A stretch of DNA of 64,000 nt from Xylocopa sonorina (Eukaryota; Arthropoda; Insecta; Hymenoptera; Apidae). Numbering within the stretch: position 1 is the stretch's first letter; each line of letters starts with the position of its first letter. A program made the position numbers and the translations under genes. Below the pieces are notes generated by a model. That model was given only the letters and a program-made list of their open reading frames with translations. It was not told the DNA's origin and made no database searches. This document shows, piece by piece, positions 52,233 to 62,500 of the stretch. The DNA lies in the NCBI RefSeq assembly GCF_050948175.1, contig NC_135197.1, forward strand, positions 9,814,501 through 9,878,500, in the 5' to 3' direction.

Positions 52233-52238
52233 AATAAA
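52233..52238 (+). promoter_or_regulatory. otp: Polyadenylation signal AATAAA (otp, distal)
   Basis: Canonical hexamer 1.9 kb after the stop; a second one follows at 52397-52402. Confidence 0.4.
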
Positions 52239-53000
52239 AGCGATACCACAGGTAGTAATCGCGAGCGACGACAAACGTCGATTATTCTAGTTACGAATTT
52301 ATGGTAGTCTTAGGTAAAAATTAGGGATAAATATGAAATGAACGATATGCAGTTGTCAGTGTATTACTACAAAACGTATACGATTTTTAATGTACAAATA
52401 AAAAAAAAAGGTATAGCCGCGAGACGACGATGTTCCCCTGGAATTTCATCCTGCTGGTGCGATTTGTGTTCGGGATGGAATAATTTATAACTCGAACTGA
52501 ATCTAACTGTTTTTTTCGTTTCGCTATTCCCATTCTTTTCTTTTCTTTACAGGATATTTTCTACGTAACCGACTTGCACATTTTTATACATACTTAAATA
52601 AGATTGAACGCTGCGTGTACAAAGTGTTCTGCGAAATTGCGTCATATCTCTCGTTGAAAGGCGAGAAAGATGTAACACTATTTATTTATCACCTGCGCGT
52701 GTGGGTAAAATGATTTCACAGGATCGAATCGAATTAAATTTCGCGAATATTTTGTAATCACATGATCAATTAATACGTATGCCGCGCGAACGTTCCTTCC
52801 CTTTTTTTCTTGGTCCATACGTTTTACAAGCAAAGGAACATATTTGGTAGGAAAAAAAATGGTTGTCGTAAAAAAAATGGACTGACTTTATGCATCTTTA
52901 ACACAAATCATTATCGTCAATGACCTTAATTAGTGATAAATAGAAGAATTTTAATTTTTATCGTTGTATAGTTGTGTATAGAAAGCAACTAAGTGTGTAA

Positions 53001-53006
53001 AATAAA
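53001..53006 (+). promoter_or_regulatory. otp: Polyadenylation signal AATAAA (otp, most distal)
   Basis: Last canonical + strand hexamer before the predicted 3' end of the oppositely transcribed PAL gene, about 0.1 kb away. Confidence 0.4.
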
Positions 53007-53117
53007 TCATTATCAAAAAGACAAACTTCTTATACGTTTTTAATGATCTCGCTAATTGAAACCTGTGCGTAAGAATGGAAGAAATACTGAATCATTTTCA
53101 GTATTACAAACACCATT

Positions 53118-53123
53118 TTTATT
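53118..53123 (-). promoter_or_regulatory. Polyadenylation signal AATAAA (PAL gene, minus strand)
   Basis: TTTATT on the + strand. It is the first canonical AATAAA on the minus strand downstream of either PAL stop codon (54725 or 56248). It implies a 1.6-kb 3' UTR for the long-tail form and tail-to-tail arrangement with otp. Confidence 0.5.
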
Positions 53124-54724
53124 TGAAAATATACATTTTCATACTGGTGGCTACATATATTTGTGGTATTGTACATAAAAATATTCATAAAGCATTCAAA
53201 AGAAAAATTGAATAAAAATATTATAAGATATTTAAAGAGAACAAAAAATGAATGAAATATAAATCAAGTTAGTTATGTGCATTAGTTTCAATACATTAAA
53301 GCTACTATAAATGCATGTTCAGGTACGAGATAAATACTGTCTTTATCGAACACATTTGAATAAATGAAAATTCTTGGATATTAATTCTGACTAAAATTTG
53401 ATACTTAAAACATTAATTATCCATGTAACGATAAGAAGATAGTTACATTGACAGAGCAATATAAATATTGCAGTGTTTTATATATATATATGTATATCTT
53501 TTAAGAGATATGTCAATAATTTACAATTTATAGATACATAATATAATTTGTAGATAGTTACGTATTGAGATTTAGTCCATATAGTACAGATTTGGTCATT
53601 TTCCAAATGTCGTTTGCACAAGGCCATTATTATCAGGTAAAAATTAGTGTTCCGATAAATATTCTTATAGTTACTTTCCTTTAAATCTCAAACGCATGTA
53701 TTGTATATATATTGGTTTCGTTTACCTTATATTTAACAAACAGGATACTTTGCATATATTTATATGCTACTTTTATATAGAGTTCCTCGTTATGGGAAGC
53801 AATTAGTTTGATGTAAACTCAAATGTGTTCGAAATAATAAAATATATAATCTTTAAAACAACAAATGGTTACTCTTTACCTGTTGACTAGTCTCGCAGAA
53901 ACGTTTGAAGTCTTGTTTTCACCATTCACATACTTATTATTATAAACTAAGGTTAAAACTATTGCAAATATAGAAAATAAACTAATAAAGTCAGGCTTTA
54001 AAAAAATATACAATTTGAAATCACTGGCAGTTCTTTGGAAACATTAATGGCACGACAAGAAAGGGAAATATAACTATCGAGAAGATAATTATCGAGATCA
54101 CTATCGATTATTTGAATAGTTATAAACGCGATTTTAGCTGTAAATATACTTTTATAATACACGGACACATAAATATATATTAATTTGAATACATCGCATT
54201 CCTCAGATATAAGAGAAACATTTTAATACTTTTTAAAGTGTAATTATCATCTAAAACACGCAGTGATAATGATTTAAATAAAAATAAATCGATTAAACAA
54301 TAATCGAGACGTTATGGCTAAAGTCGTATAATCGCGCGGTCGTCTACTTTCGGTTCTCATCGGCTATGTTCGGCTAGTCGGCAGAAGCGGGAATCAGTGC
54401 CCGTGAACGGTAAGGTCGAATGCAACGACGTTGTTATATGTACAAATAATATTCGGTGTTTTGATCGTATCGACTCGTTTTAATTCAAATAATTACGTGT
54501 ATACTTAACTCAGTGAGTGATAGTTCAGTGATCTTCTGTGAGAAGGCAACATTTAGGAGGCATTAATTGGAGTTCCTCGCCAATAATTCATATTGTGTTT
54601 CGCAAGATTGGCGTCATGGCGTACCAGATTTGAATTTACACGCAAGCAGCACAAATCAGAATTGAAGACAACGCATTTTCGACAAAGGTATGTCTTTAAA
54701 GTTTATCACATATGACCGACAGTA
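53124..54724 (-). other. Probable 3' UTR of the long-tail PAL transcript
   Basis: Strongly AT-rich, no coding signal. It is interrupted by a CpG-rich block at about 54325-54690 that looks more like a promoter or 5' exon, described among the findings. Confidence 0.4.
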
Positions 54725-54933
54725 TTAAATGACTTTCGTAAGGCTATTCTCTGGATATTCATCCTCCGAGGTTTCCGGTTCCGTATTCAATTTACTAAAG
54801 TCTCGCGGATTTGGTCGTCTTTCCATTATCTTGAAACTTTTGCCTCTTCTGTTCTCCAAAAGACTCGAGAGTTTAAAGTTTTCTCGCCTCTCGGCTTCCC
54901 AACGCATTCGCTTGCGCATTATTAACAAACATC
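54725..54933 (-). CDS. PAL alternative last exon 6 (predicted)
   Basis: 209 nt from an AACAG acceptor to TAA. It is stop-free in the phase set by the exon 5 internal donor, and also in the phase set by exon 4. Composition is coding-like: basic, then acidic with SEDEY. The opposite-strand open frame at 54729-54959 is its shadow. Confidence 0.55.
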
Positions 54934-57900
54934 CTGTTTATAAAAATAAACTATATTAGATAATTTCTAGAAAACAATTACATGTTCAGTTAAATAATTC
55001 ATTTGCTCGTACTCGTTTGTAACGCCATCGCGACCATTTGTAATTATTTTCGAGTATATTTGCGTTCTTTAATTTTCAATAAAAAATGCAATATGCGTAT
55101 TGAGACAACGTAAAATAGCATCGAAATCTAGCTGCTACACATTTTTAAGCCTTCGTGCACTAAATACTATTAGATATACGGAGTATTCTTGTTCGATATT
55201 ATTGAAGTTAAATAGGATAATGCACAGGGGAATAACGAAAAACATTGTTAAAATGAAACCACGTGTATTTTCTTTTACAAGAGAGATATAAACATTTAAA
55301 ATAAACAAATGATCATATACAAGAGGTAGAAAATAATAAATGCAATTTTTTAAAAGTGAGTATGCGCGAAAAAGTCTCTAAAAAAATCTTAGGTAAATCA
55401 GTTTTGAGTTCAATATGCTATAGCTGTAGATACAATATAAAATTTAATAATAAGACTATAAATAAAAAATATTCATATCTTTGTGCAATCACAGAAATTT
55501 TTAAATAATATTTACACAATAAGTACATAGGTTACTACTGCTACTATTCTATTGCATATAAATCAAATGTTAAGTAGATGAAATTTAAATTTCTAATCAT
55601 AATTTCTAAAGATCATGTAATTAACTTCTATAGCAAAATATACAAATTAGAGCTGTTTCTTTATAGCATTGGAAGGATAAATATTAATATTTGTGATGCT
55701 TTTGTATGGCATTGGAAAGAATCATAAATATAATTGCCGTAAAAATAAAATTTAAAACAATATTTATCACCTGGCCATTGTACATTTATGTACAATTCTC
55801 TTGTTTTGGCCTAACTTTAAAAACATTTTCACAGTAATTAAATTTGGCACAATTATATATTTGCATTTTTTATAAATATGATTTCTTTCATATAGCACTG
55901 GTATAGTCGCTAAATATATGCAAAGCCAGTAGTAAAGCTTGTCAAAGTTTATGCATAGCACATAAGGTTATCGTAAAAAGAAGGTAATTCTTAAAAAAAA
56001 CTAAAAAAAAACAGCAAGTTGGCTATTATATTGAATTTGCAAAAATTATTCGTCCTTCCCGCTGTACTATTAAACTAACCCCTGATAGAGTTAAGAAAGT
56101 TATGTTTTGCTAAATATTCTGTAATAGATTAGTAAAATTAACTACTTTTGATACAATAACTACTGAACACTTGGTTCCGGCTAAACTAATTAACATGCGT
56201 GCACAGCTATTGCTTAACAACCCAAACTTAGTCAAATGTATATAGTCTTATTTGATTAGTTTTGAGAACTCAACAGCAGATTCATCATACTGAAACAATC
56301 TACCTCTTTTTTGACATCTTGCTACAACTGCAGCAATTGCTACACAGAGGGCAATAAAAATGACTGCTGCTGTAACAAGGGATAAGACTAATGTTGCTGT
56401 TGTAGTACCTCCAGTAGGGTTGCTAATATCACTGTCCGTCAAAGGTGCTGGTTCATGGTGATGGTTTGTGCGTACCATAGAATTTCCAGTTTGCATCGAA
56501 GCATTTATGTCTATAAAGAAAGAATTATAGGTTTTGTTTTTAAAGGGACAATTGGTTTAAATAGATTTTATTTCTATATTTCAATTATTTGAAAAGTTTT
56601 CATATCTTACTATGTGAAAATTTATAAGCAGTCCGTATATTCAGTTCCACCACATATATTTCTGAGCCATTATCAGCTACAGCTATGTCATGTGGCCAAT
56701 TCATATCTTGTCCTGGGCCAAATTGAGATAGTATGTCTCCTGAATTTACATCAAGTATAAATCCTCGAATGTGTATATAATAATTTGCATTTGGATCCGG
56801 AGGACCATTAATCAAATAAAGTCTTTCTTTAGCATATGCTACACTATATATTTTTGTACCAATTGTGGGATGTTTGTACTCTTTGTGGAAATCTCCACTG
56901 TTTGCAAAGAAAGATAAGACTCTGCCATTCTCTCTATCAGCAACAAATAATAAGTTTAACTCACTGGCAAGTGCTAATGCATGAGGTACATAAAATGCAT
57001 TATGGGGAGGAGTTTGCTCATACTTGATTTCTGTAACATATACATATATGTATATATATAATGTAATTCAAACTGATAATCTTAATTACTATACAAGGTG
57101 CTTTAGAAATCATAGTGTAACCAAAAAGGAAACAAAAAATTGTTTTCATATAGTAATGTACAATAAATACATATTTAAGTACATTATTTTTAAGAATTTC
57201 CTGCATGATTGTACTACGATTTTTTATCCTATATATCAACTATAGTAGCAAGTACCTCTTGTTCCCCAGTGTCGACCCCATTCTAGAATTTTTTTCCCGT
57301 TTTTATCAAATTTAATAATTCTAGAATTACAGTAACCATCGCTAACAAAAAAGTCACCATTACTTTCCACGGCAACTGCAGTTGGTTTACAAAATTGTTT
57401 ATCATTGTTACCGGGTTGAAAAGCTTCCCCAAGAATTAACGAAGGCTTAGGTACATAGTCTTCAAAGAGATATGCCATGTCCTTCATCATTGTTATATCT
57501 TTAGCATCAAATTTTAGTACTTGATGTAAGGCTACATCTGTGATCCAATAGTTCCCATGCATATCTATCGTTAAACCATGTGGCAAATAAAACATATTTG
57601 CACCCCACTCTAGCAACTTGTTACCAGACTTGTCCAACAGAATTACAGTATTTATTGGGATTGGACCTTTATTTCTATCAAACCTATTTTCATTGTCAAA
57701 TGTTGTTGTGCCCCATATTCGTGTTCCTCTATGAAATATCCCAATATTTCCATTAGGATCTATTGATACTGCTGTTATCTGACCAAACGTTATATCGTGA
57801 GACCAATCAGGATCCCATACAATATCTGCACATATTAAGAAATTTAATATAGTTAAACATATTTTGTATTCTATAAGTTTCTCAAAATTTTCTACAAACT

Positions 57901-58299
57901 TTTATCAAGCTCATCTGAGTCTTGTGGTTCAATGTTTACTGTAGTTTTTGGTATATATTCTTTACGATACTTCATAGGTACTTGATCCCATTGTGATGGT
58001 AAAGGCTCTTTATCTCTCTCATCATTATCAGAGTATTCTGAGTAATCTTTAGAGCCAAATTTTTTGTCAGGCAAATGTATTGTTCTATGCTACAATAATC
58101 AAGATCGTTATTAATATCTAGATTGTTTTACTACTATTAGAATAGATAATGTCAATTTTTTTATAGTGATCAATTAGTCAATTATATGTTTGAGTAGTTT
58201 ATTTACCTGAAGATTTAAGTAATTCTGGAAATCCGCATTGACGAAGCTTAAAATAAATAAAACTGAAATGCAACAGGCAATGTCATGTTGTAAATGCAT
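54725..58299 (-). CDS. PAL, alternative long-tail isoform (predicted)
   Basis: Uses PAL exons 1-4, then splices from an internal donor in exon 5 (coding 56510-56304, AGAG|GTAGAT) to an exon at 54933-54725 whose acceptor is ATAAACAG|GA. The phase matches (1 to 1), Gly494 is kept, and the frame runs 68 more codons to TAA, giving 562 aa. The new tail begins CLLIMRKRMRWEAERRENFK and contains RDFSKLNTEPETSEDEY at 537-553. Vertebrate PAM carries the similar arrangement GFDR-L/V-STEG followed by ESEEEY in its cytosolic trafficking tail. A TCTAAT branch-point-like sequence precedes the acceptor. The splice is predicted from sequence only. The resemblance to PAM is by eye. Confidence 0.6.
56248..56510 (-). 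CDS. PAL exon 5 (membrane anchor, short tail)
   Basis: Acceptor TTTATAG. Encodes residues 425-511: an NAS sequon, a His/Pro-containing stalk, one transmembrane helix (about 464-488), then RCQKRGRLFQYDESAVEF and a TAA stop. An internal donor at 56304/56303 allows the alternative tail. Confidence 0.92.
56248..58299 (-). CDS. Peptidyl-alpha-hydroxyglycine alpha-amidating lyase, membrane-anchored (PAL)
   Basis: Cleaves peptidyl-alpha-hydroxyglycine to amidated peptide plus glyoxylate, the second step of neuropeptide amidation in the secretory pathway. Insects encode it separately from the hydroxylase PHM. Exons on the minus strand: 58299-58207, 58089-57900, 57825-57256, 57030-56611, 56510-56248; 511 aa. 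Residues 1-22 are a signal peptide ending VNA. Residues 32-94 are acidic, a possible pro-region. The lyase domain spans about 96-424 with Zn-binding His177 (LPHGL), His301 (VPHAL) and His398 (WPHD), catalytic Tyr259 (SDGYCNSR) and Arg127 (FHRG), matching rat PAM His585, His690, His786, Tyr654 and Arg533. A transmembrane segment lies at about 464-488, with an 18-23 residue cytosolic tail. Rat Met784 is Trp396 here and the second rat disulfide is absent. Exon bases are CpG-poor, unlike the two neighbouring genes. Whether this is Pal1- or Pal2-like cannot be settled. Confidence 0.92.
56611..57030 (-). CDS. PAL exon 4 (lyase core)
   Basis: Acceptor GTTACAG, donor CATA|GTAAGA, phase 1-1. Encodes residues 285-424 with VPHALAL, VADRENGRV and NWPHDIAVAD. 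Confidence 0.95.
57256..57825 (-). CDS. PAL exon 3 (lyase core)
   Basis: Acceptor TGTGCAG, donor AGAG|GTACTT, phase 1-1. Encodes residues 95-284 with FHRG, MFYLPHGLTID, GNYWITDVALHQV and the Cys240/Cys260 pair around VSDGYCNSR. Confidence 0.95.
57900..58089 (-). CDS. PAL exon 2
   Basis: Acceptor TTGTAG, donor AAAA|GTTTGT (moderate), ending in phase 1. Encodes residues 32-94, a charged acidic stretch before the lyase domain. Reading through the donor meets TAG two codons later, so splicing here is required. Confidence 0.82.
58207..58299 (-). CDS. PAL exon 1 (signal peptide)
   Basis: ATG at 58299-58297 opens MHLQHDIACCISVLFILSF, a hydrophobic secretion signal with likely cleavage after VNA. 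Ends in phase 0 at CAG|GTAAAT. Confidence 0.85.
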
Positions 58300-58439
58300 G
58301 TTTCTTAAACGACACGATCATTAGAGTTTCGTACTTTCAGTTTATTTAAATAGAATTCTCATTTATTGTACATTTAAACATCGATTGCGTTGAACAGTAT
58401 AATCGTAAGGAATGAATAATCAAGCTCTAATATGGGTCA

Positions 58440-58560
58440 TTTCAATCTCAAGAACTTTTTCCACCGCCACGCGTATTGCCACTGACGTATGCAACAGGGA
58501 ACGCGAATTGCCATCTGACGGATATCCGTCGGACAAACTCGATACTATGCGCCTATAAGG
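58440..58560 (-). promoter_or_regulatory. Candidate PAL promoter (CpG-rich block)
   Basis: A short CpG-rich block in otherwise AT-rich sequence, 140-260 bp upstream of the PAL start. On the minus strand it carries TCAGT, an initiator match, and a perfect 14-bp palindrome at 58517-58530. No TATA box is evident. Bidirectional activity cannot be excluded. Confidence 0.45.
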
Positions 58561-59283
58561 AAGATTGAATAATCTATAATGTTGCTTTTATCTTGTACGA
58601 CTAAAAAATATACGACACGCATGCATACTGCACCCGACAATAAAAGAATATTAATATACATTTACGACGAACTTAGGAAAGTAAGATACATATATGCAGA
58701 TTATCCTAGTAAAATATATCTTGAATTTTTTCTTTCCTGTGCCTGTACATAACTTGAGTATTGATTGCTATCTGTGAAGATTACTTTATCTCTCATTCCT
58801 AAAATACAAGCATATGATTGATTAGCGGTGAAATAGGAAAATTATTAAATAAAGAGGGTAACTTGAGACTATATTTTTGGCATGAATGTGTCTAAATTGT
58901 CTTTCATTACAAAAAAAATGTATGTTCAATTTTCTTTAGAGGAAGTTGGTACCATCTTTGAAGAAAATTGTTGAAATCTTTCTTTCCTCCGATTCAGGAA
59001 CTTTAATTTAAGGGAGAGAGAAAGGTAGAGAGAGATTTGTTCTATTAAATTCCTTTTTAATATATTATAATATTCGAAATACTACAGTAATGTAGTATAT
59101 TATTACTCGACAAGTGCGGACGTAAAGTATTGAAGTACTACTAGTTCTATCTCTGCGAAATGTACTGAAACTTATGCCTGTTCAATTTCAGCGCTCCTTC
59201 ATAAGATGGCACTGGTACTTCTTGAGTAGTTTACTTCACTGTCGATAATTATGTGCGACCAGTTTGAGCACTTTTCATAGAGA

Positions 59284-59291
59284 TGACGTCA
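59284..59291. promoter_or_regulatory. TGACGTCA, perfect cAMP-response-element octamer
   Basis: Exact palindromic CRE consensus about 1 kb upstream of the PAL start. A single 8-mer can occur by chance and no other element supports it. Confidence 0.25.
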
Positions 59292-59377
59292 GGGGTTCCA
59301 GAGTAGGGTCCGTATCGTCTGTCTCACTCTTTCATATATATTTTTCTCTCTCGTACTTCTAAAGCGGGAAATATAGA

Positions 59378-59542
59378 AGAAATTGCAATGAAACTATTGA
59401 AATCTACAAGAAATTACAATAGAATTAATAAAATGTATAATAAAATACAATAATACTACTAAAATATACAAGAACTTGCTTAGATTAGGATAAAACTATT
59501 GAAATATATATGTATATATCAATAGTTTCATTGTAATTTGTC
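59378..59542. repeat. Inverted repeat, possible hairpin or MITE-like element
   Basis: The left arm (59378-59400, containing CAATGAAACTATTGA) and right arm (59519-59542, containing TCAATAGTTTCATTG) are reverse complements over about 22 bases with one visible mismatch. The centre is AT-rich. A target-site duplication was not identified, so transposon origin is unproven. Confidence 0.5.
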
Positions 59543-62500
59543 GTACCATGGCTTTCAATTAAATTTTCCATTCTTAATGTTTGGTTGTCGAAAGTGGTTG
59601 CTAAGTTATATTGTCTGTAAGTGTGAATCATTGCGACTGTCCAATGGATCTCCAGAATCAGCTGACGAATGAACTGGTCGCTCGAGTAATCAGATAACAG
59701 TATTCTTCAAATGGTCTCCCTCGAAATCATATATCGCGTTGTCAGAATTTCTGGACGCATACAAAAAGCCAAAAGTGGAGCCGTTACCTTTCTCTTATTC
59801 ATCACTTATTCTGAACTTTAAGTCGGTGGATCAAGTAACTTCAAGTCAGTAGATCAACTTTTCAAAACTGTTGTATTCTATAGTGGTAATATTAGGTGTA
59901 CCATAAAGATACTCATATGTCAAAGTTAACAATTACGCGCTCCGGTGGAATTGGATAGGATTCTTTGTCCGTTCGATCGAAATTGATGGTTTCCAGCTAT
60001 TTGGTACAAAAGCACGCTCGCTATCTAGCATTGTGCCATTATGCTCGCAGCTGGAGAGCCTTGAATTTTGACACTTCTGTCATTATATCCGCCCTGGACG
60101 TCGTGGTTCAGCGGAGCACCGTCGAGACTTAACAATGGTGCTTATCCTTTCGCGCGACTGGAAGGGTTGCGTATTCGATTTTGTTCGAATCGACACGTCG
60201 TCCCCTCGTGCTCTCGTCTTACGCTGCAGACGACAGTGATTTCTGTATTGTTGTACGAGGACAATTGCCAAAGGGGAATAAACGAAAACGAACGTGGTTG
60301 GTGTCCAGAGCGGATCGTACTTAATGTCCGACGATTCGAGCCCCCCTCGAAGAGTAGTTGTAAAGAAAAAGTTGTCAACCACTTGGAGTAGACTCCTTTA
60401 TTTTCCTCCAGACGTGCTTCTTTAATTTCTCGTTCCTCTGCCAGAGGATCGTACTCCCGGTGCGATCAAATCTGTGAATTTATCTCGGATATAATCCTGT
60501 AAAATCGATAGGAAAGCAGCAGGAAATTCAGGTGCACGCGTCCCGGTTTGTAGTTCATAAAAAGTTCCAGTTGATTCGAGATGTTCGAAGCATTTCCGGG
60601 CGAAATTTTTCGTCGGGAAATTTTTATTCGGTTCGCTCGGAACTTTCCCATTGACGTTGTCAAGTGGCGGCTAACAGGCCAACCGTGTATCGTCAGCCAC
60701 GAATTTTCTGCCGATAAGGATCCGTGTCGCGTGAAATTCCACGGCGTTAAGGAATGAAGGGAAATGCTGGCGATAATTTTTCACGGGTCCCGATTCTCCC
60801 GAGCAGAATCCTCGATTCCGCTCTTACGACGAACGACGGCCATGAATCTTTTTTACATTCCATAAATCCGAGCGGTCGAACCGCGACAAACCCTGGCAAG
60901 TGTTCGCTATTACCACTTTCAGATCGACGACGAATATTCCGCGTGTTCCGCGAGTCGCGTGTTCGATTTTTTTCCCGGACTCGGCTTGAAAACAAAAAAG
61001 GGGAAAGAGAGTTATGGAGGAACAGGAACGGGGAAAAAGAGAAAAGTGTGCCGCGCAGAAAGGGGGTAAAAAAAAAAAAAAAAGGAAACGCTTCACGATG
61101 CAACGAGATTCTTTAATCTCGTCCGTCGTTCGACACGTATCTGTGACAGATGTTCACACAGATACCTGCGCGCCTATCGAGTTTTGGTCTTGTGCTTTTT
61201 AACCTTTCAGCCGCCGGGCTGAAAGAATCGTCGCTGGTTTTTCCCTCTTTTCTCTCTGTTCCACGTTTGTTCTGCTTCCCCGCTATCTGTTGTTGATTCT
61301 TTCTTTCTTTCTTGAAATGGAAAAATAAGCGTGGCACGAGACGTAGAGGAAGAGGAGTGGAAAAGGGAAAGAGTGGTGTATCGCTGGAAAGAGAGAAATG
61401 CCACGGATCTGTGTATCGTCACAGGAGCCGCATTCATTAAAATATTCGCGTAAAAGAACTCTAGTCATTTGTGTCTCTGATTGCGACGAACTAGAACGAC
61501 GGAGCGATTTACCATTTACCCGTATGTCACGGAGGTACGGTGTAAAGGAGAAAGGGAAAAGCAAAAGTGCTTCGCGGTGGTAATAATGGAAAGAGGTCCA
61601 TGGAAAACGATTATCACCAAAGCGAATAAACTGTTTCATAAAAACGCGCAGATAGCAACGAGTACGATTATACAAATCAAGCAAGTACATTCCATTCGCG
61701 ATAAAGATTTTCACTTAAAAATGAAATAAAATGGTGTAGCAGCATGATCGTTGAACCGACGCTTATGTAACTCTATCGTGATTCCGAGCAATCAAAGCGC
61801 TCATGTTGACATACTTTGTATAATTTAAGTGCAGCCTTGTTACTTGGCGATTATTTTAATCAATTTCTCCCTTTTCCGCTTCCTCTTTCCCCATCCACTT
61901 CTATGCTCGCGAAATATTCAGCGGAAAATGAGATAAATTTTACGGATTCTGTATCTCTTGAAAAATGAAAAACATGTCGATTTATATGGAAATTAGAGAA
62001 CAAAGTTGCGAGGGAAACGCGACAGATCAAGCGTCAGCGTACCCGTTGAAAGGATTGACATTGTCGAATCGAGAGAACAGGCTCGCCAAAATTTCGTCTT
62101 CGACGGTACGTTAAATGCACCGGCGTCGATCGATAACACATCCAACGGGGGTTGCAATAATAAATTATCCGAACGCGAGGCGCGAAATAGCGATCTGACT
62201 GGATAACGTCACCCAGTTAGAACATGCTAAGAATACCGTAGGATTTCTATTTGCTGCTCGTCCTTTTACCTGCTCTATTCTTTTTGAATCTCGTTTCCAT
62301 TCATTATTTTAAGAGAACACGCCGAGAAACGAATTTATTCGCTGATCACAATCAATCGACGATAAAGAGGAACTAGTTTTAATTATCACGTAGACTAACT
62401 AATCTGTACGATATTCGAACGACGCAATAAGTACTTTATAATCTACGTTCATCAGCTAATAAAGCTGGTAATATCACGTCTTTAATTCAGAATTTGTAAT

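Larger units (their letters stand above)
50299..53025 (+). other. otp: otp 3' UTR, several possible ends
   Basis: AT-rich sequence after the TGA with AATAAA hexamers at 50987, 52233, 52397 and 53001. These predict 3' UTRs from about 0.7 to 2.7 kb. No coding feature is visible. The short open frames at 50474-50921 are by-products. Confidence 0.55.

Noticed and set aside
54729..54959. 76-codon open frame, + strand
   Set aside because: It is the reverse shadow of the predicted PAL exon 6, whose minus-strand frame has better composition, phase and splice evidence.
60754..61116. 120-codon lysine-rich frame, + strand
   Set aside because: It runs through poly(A) and purine-rich sequence with an equally long antisense frame. 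No domain is visible.
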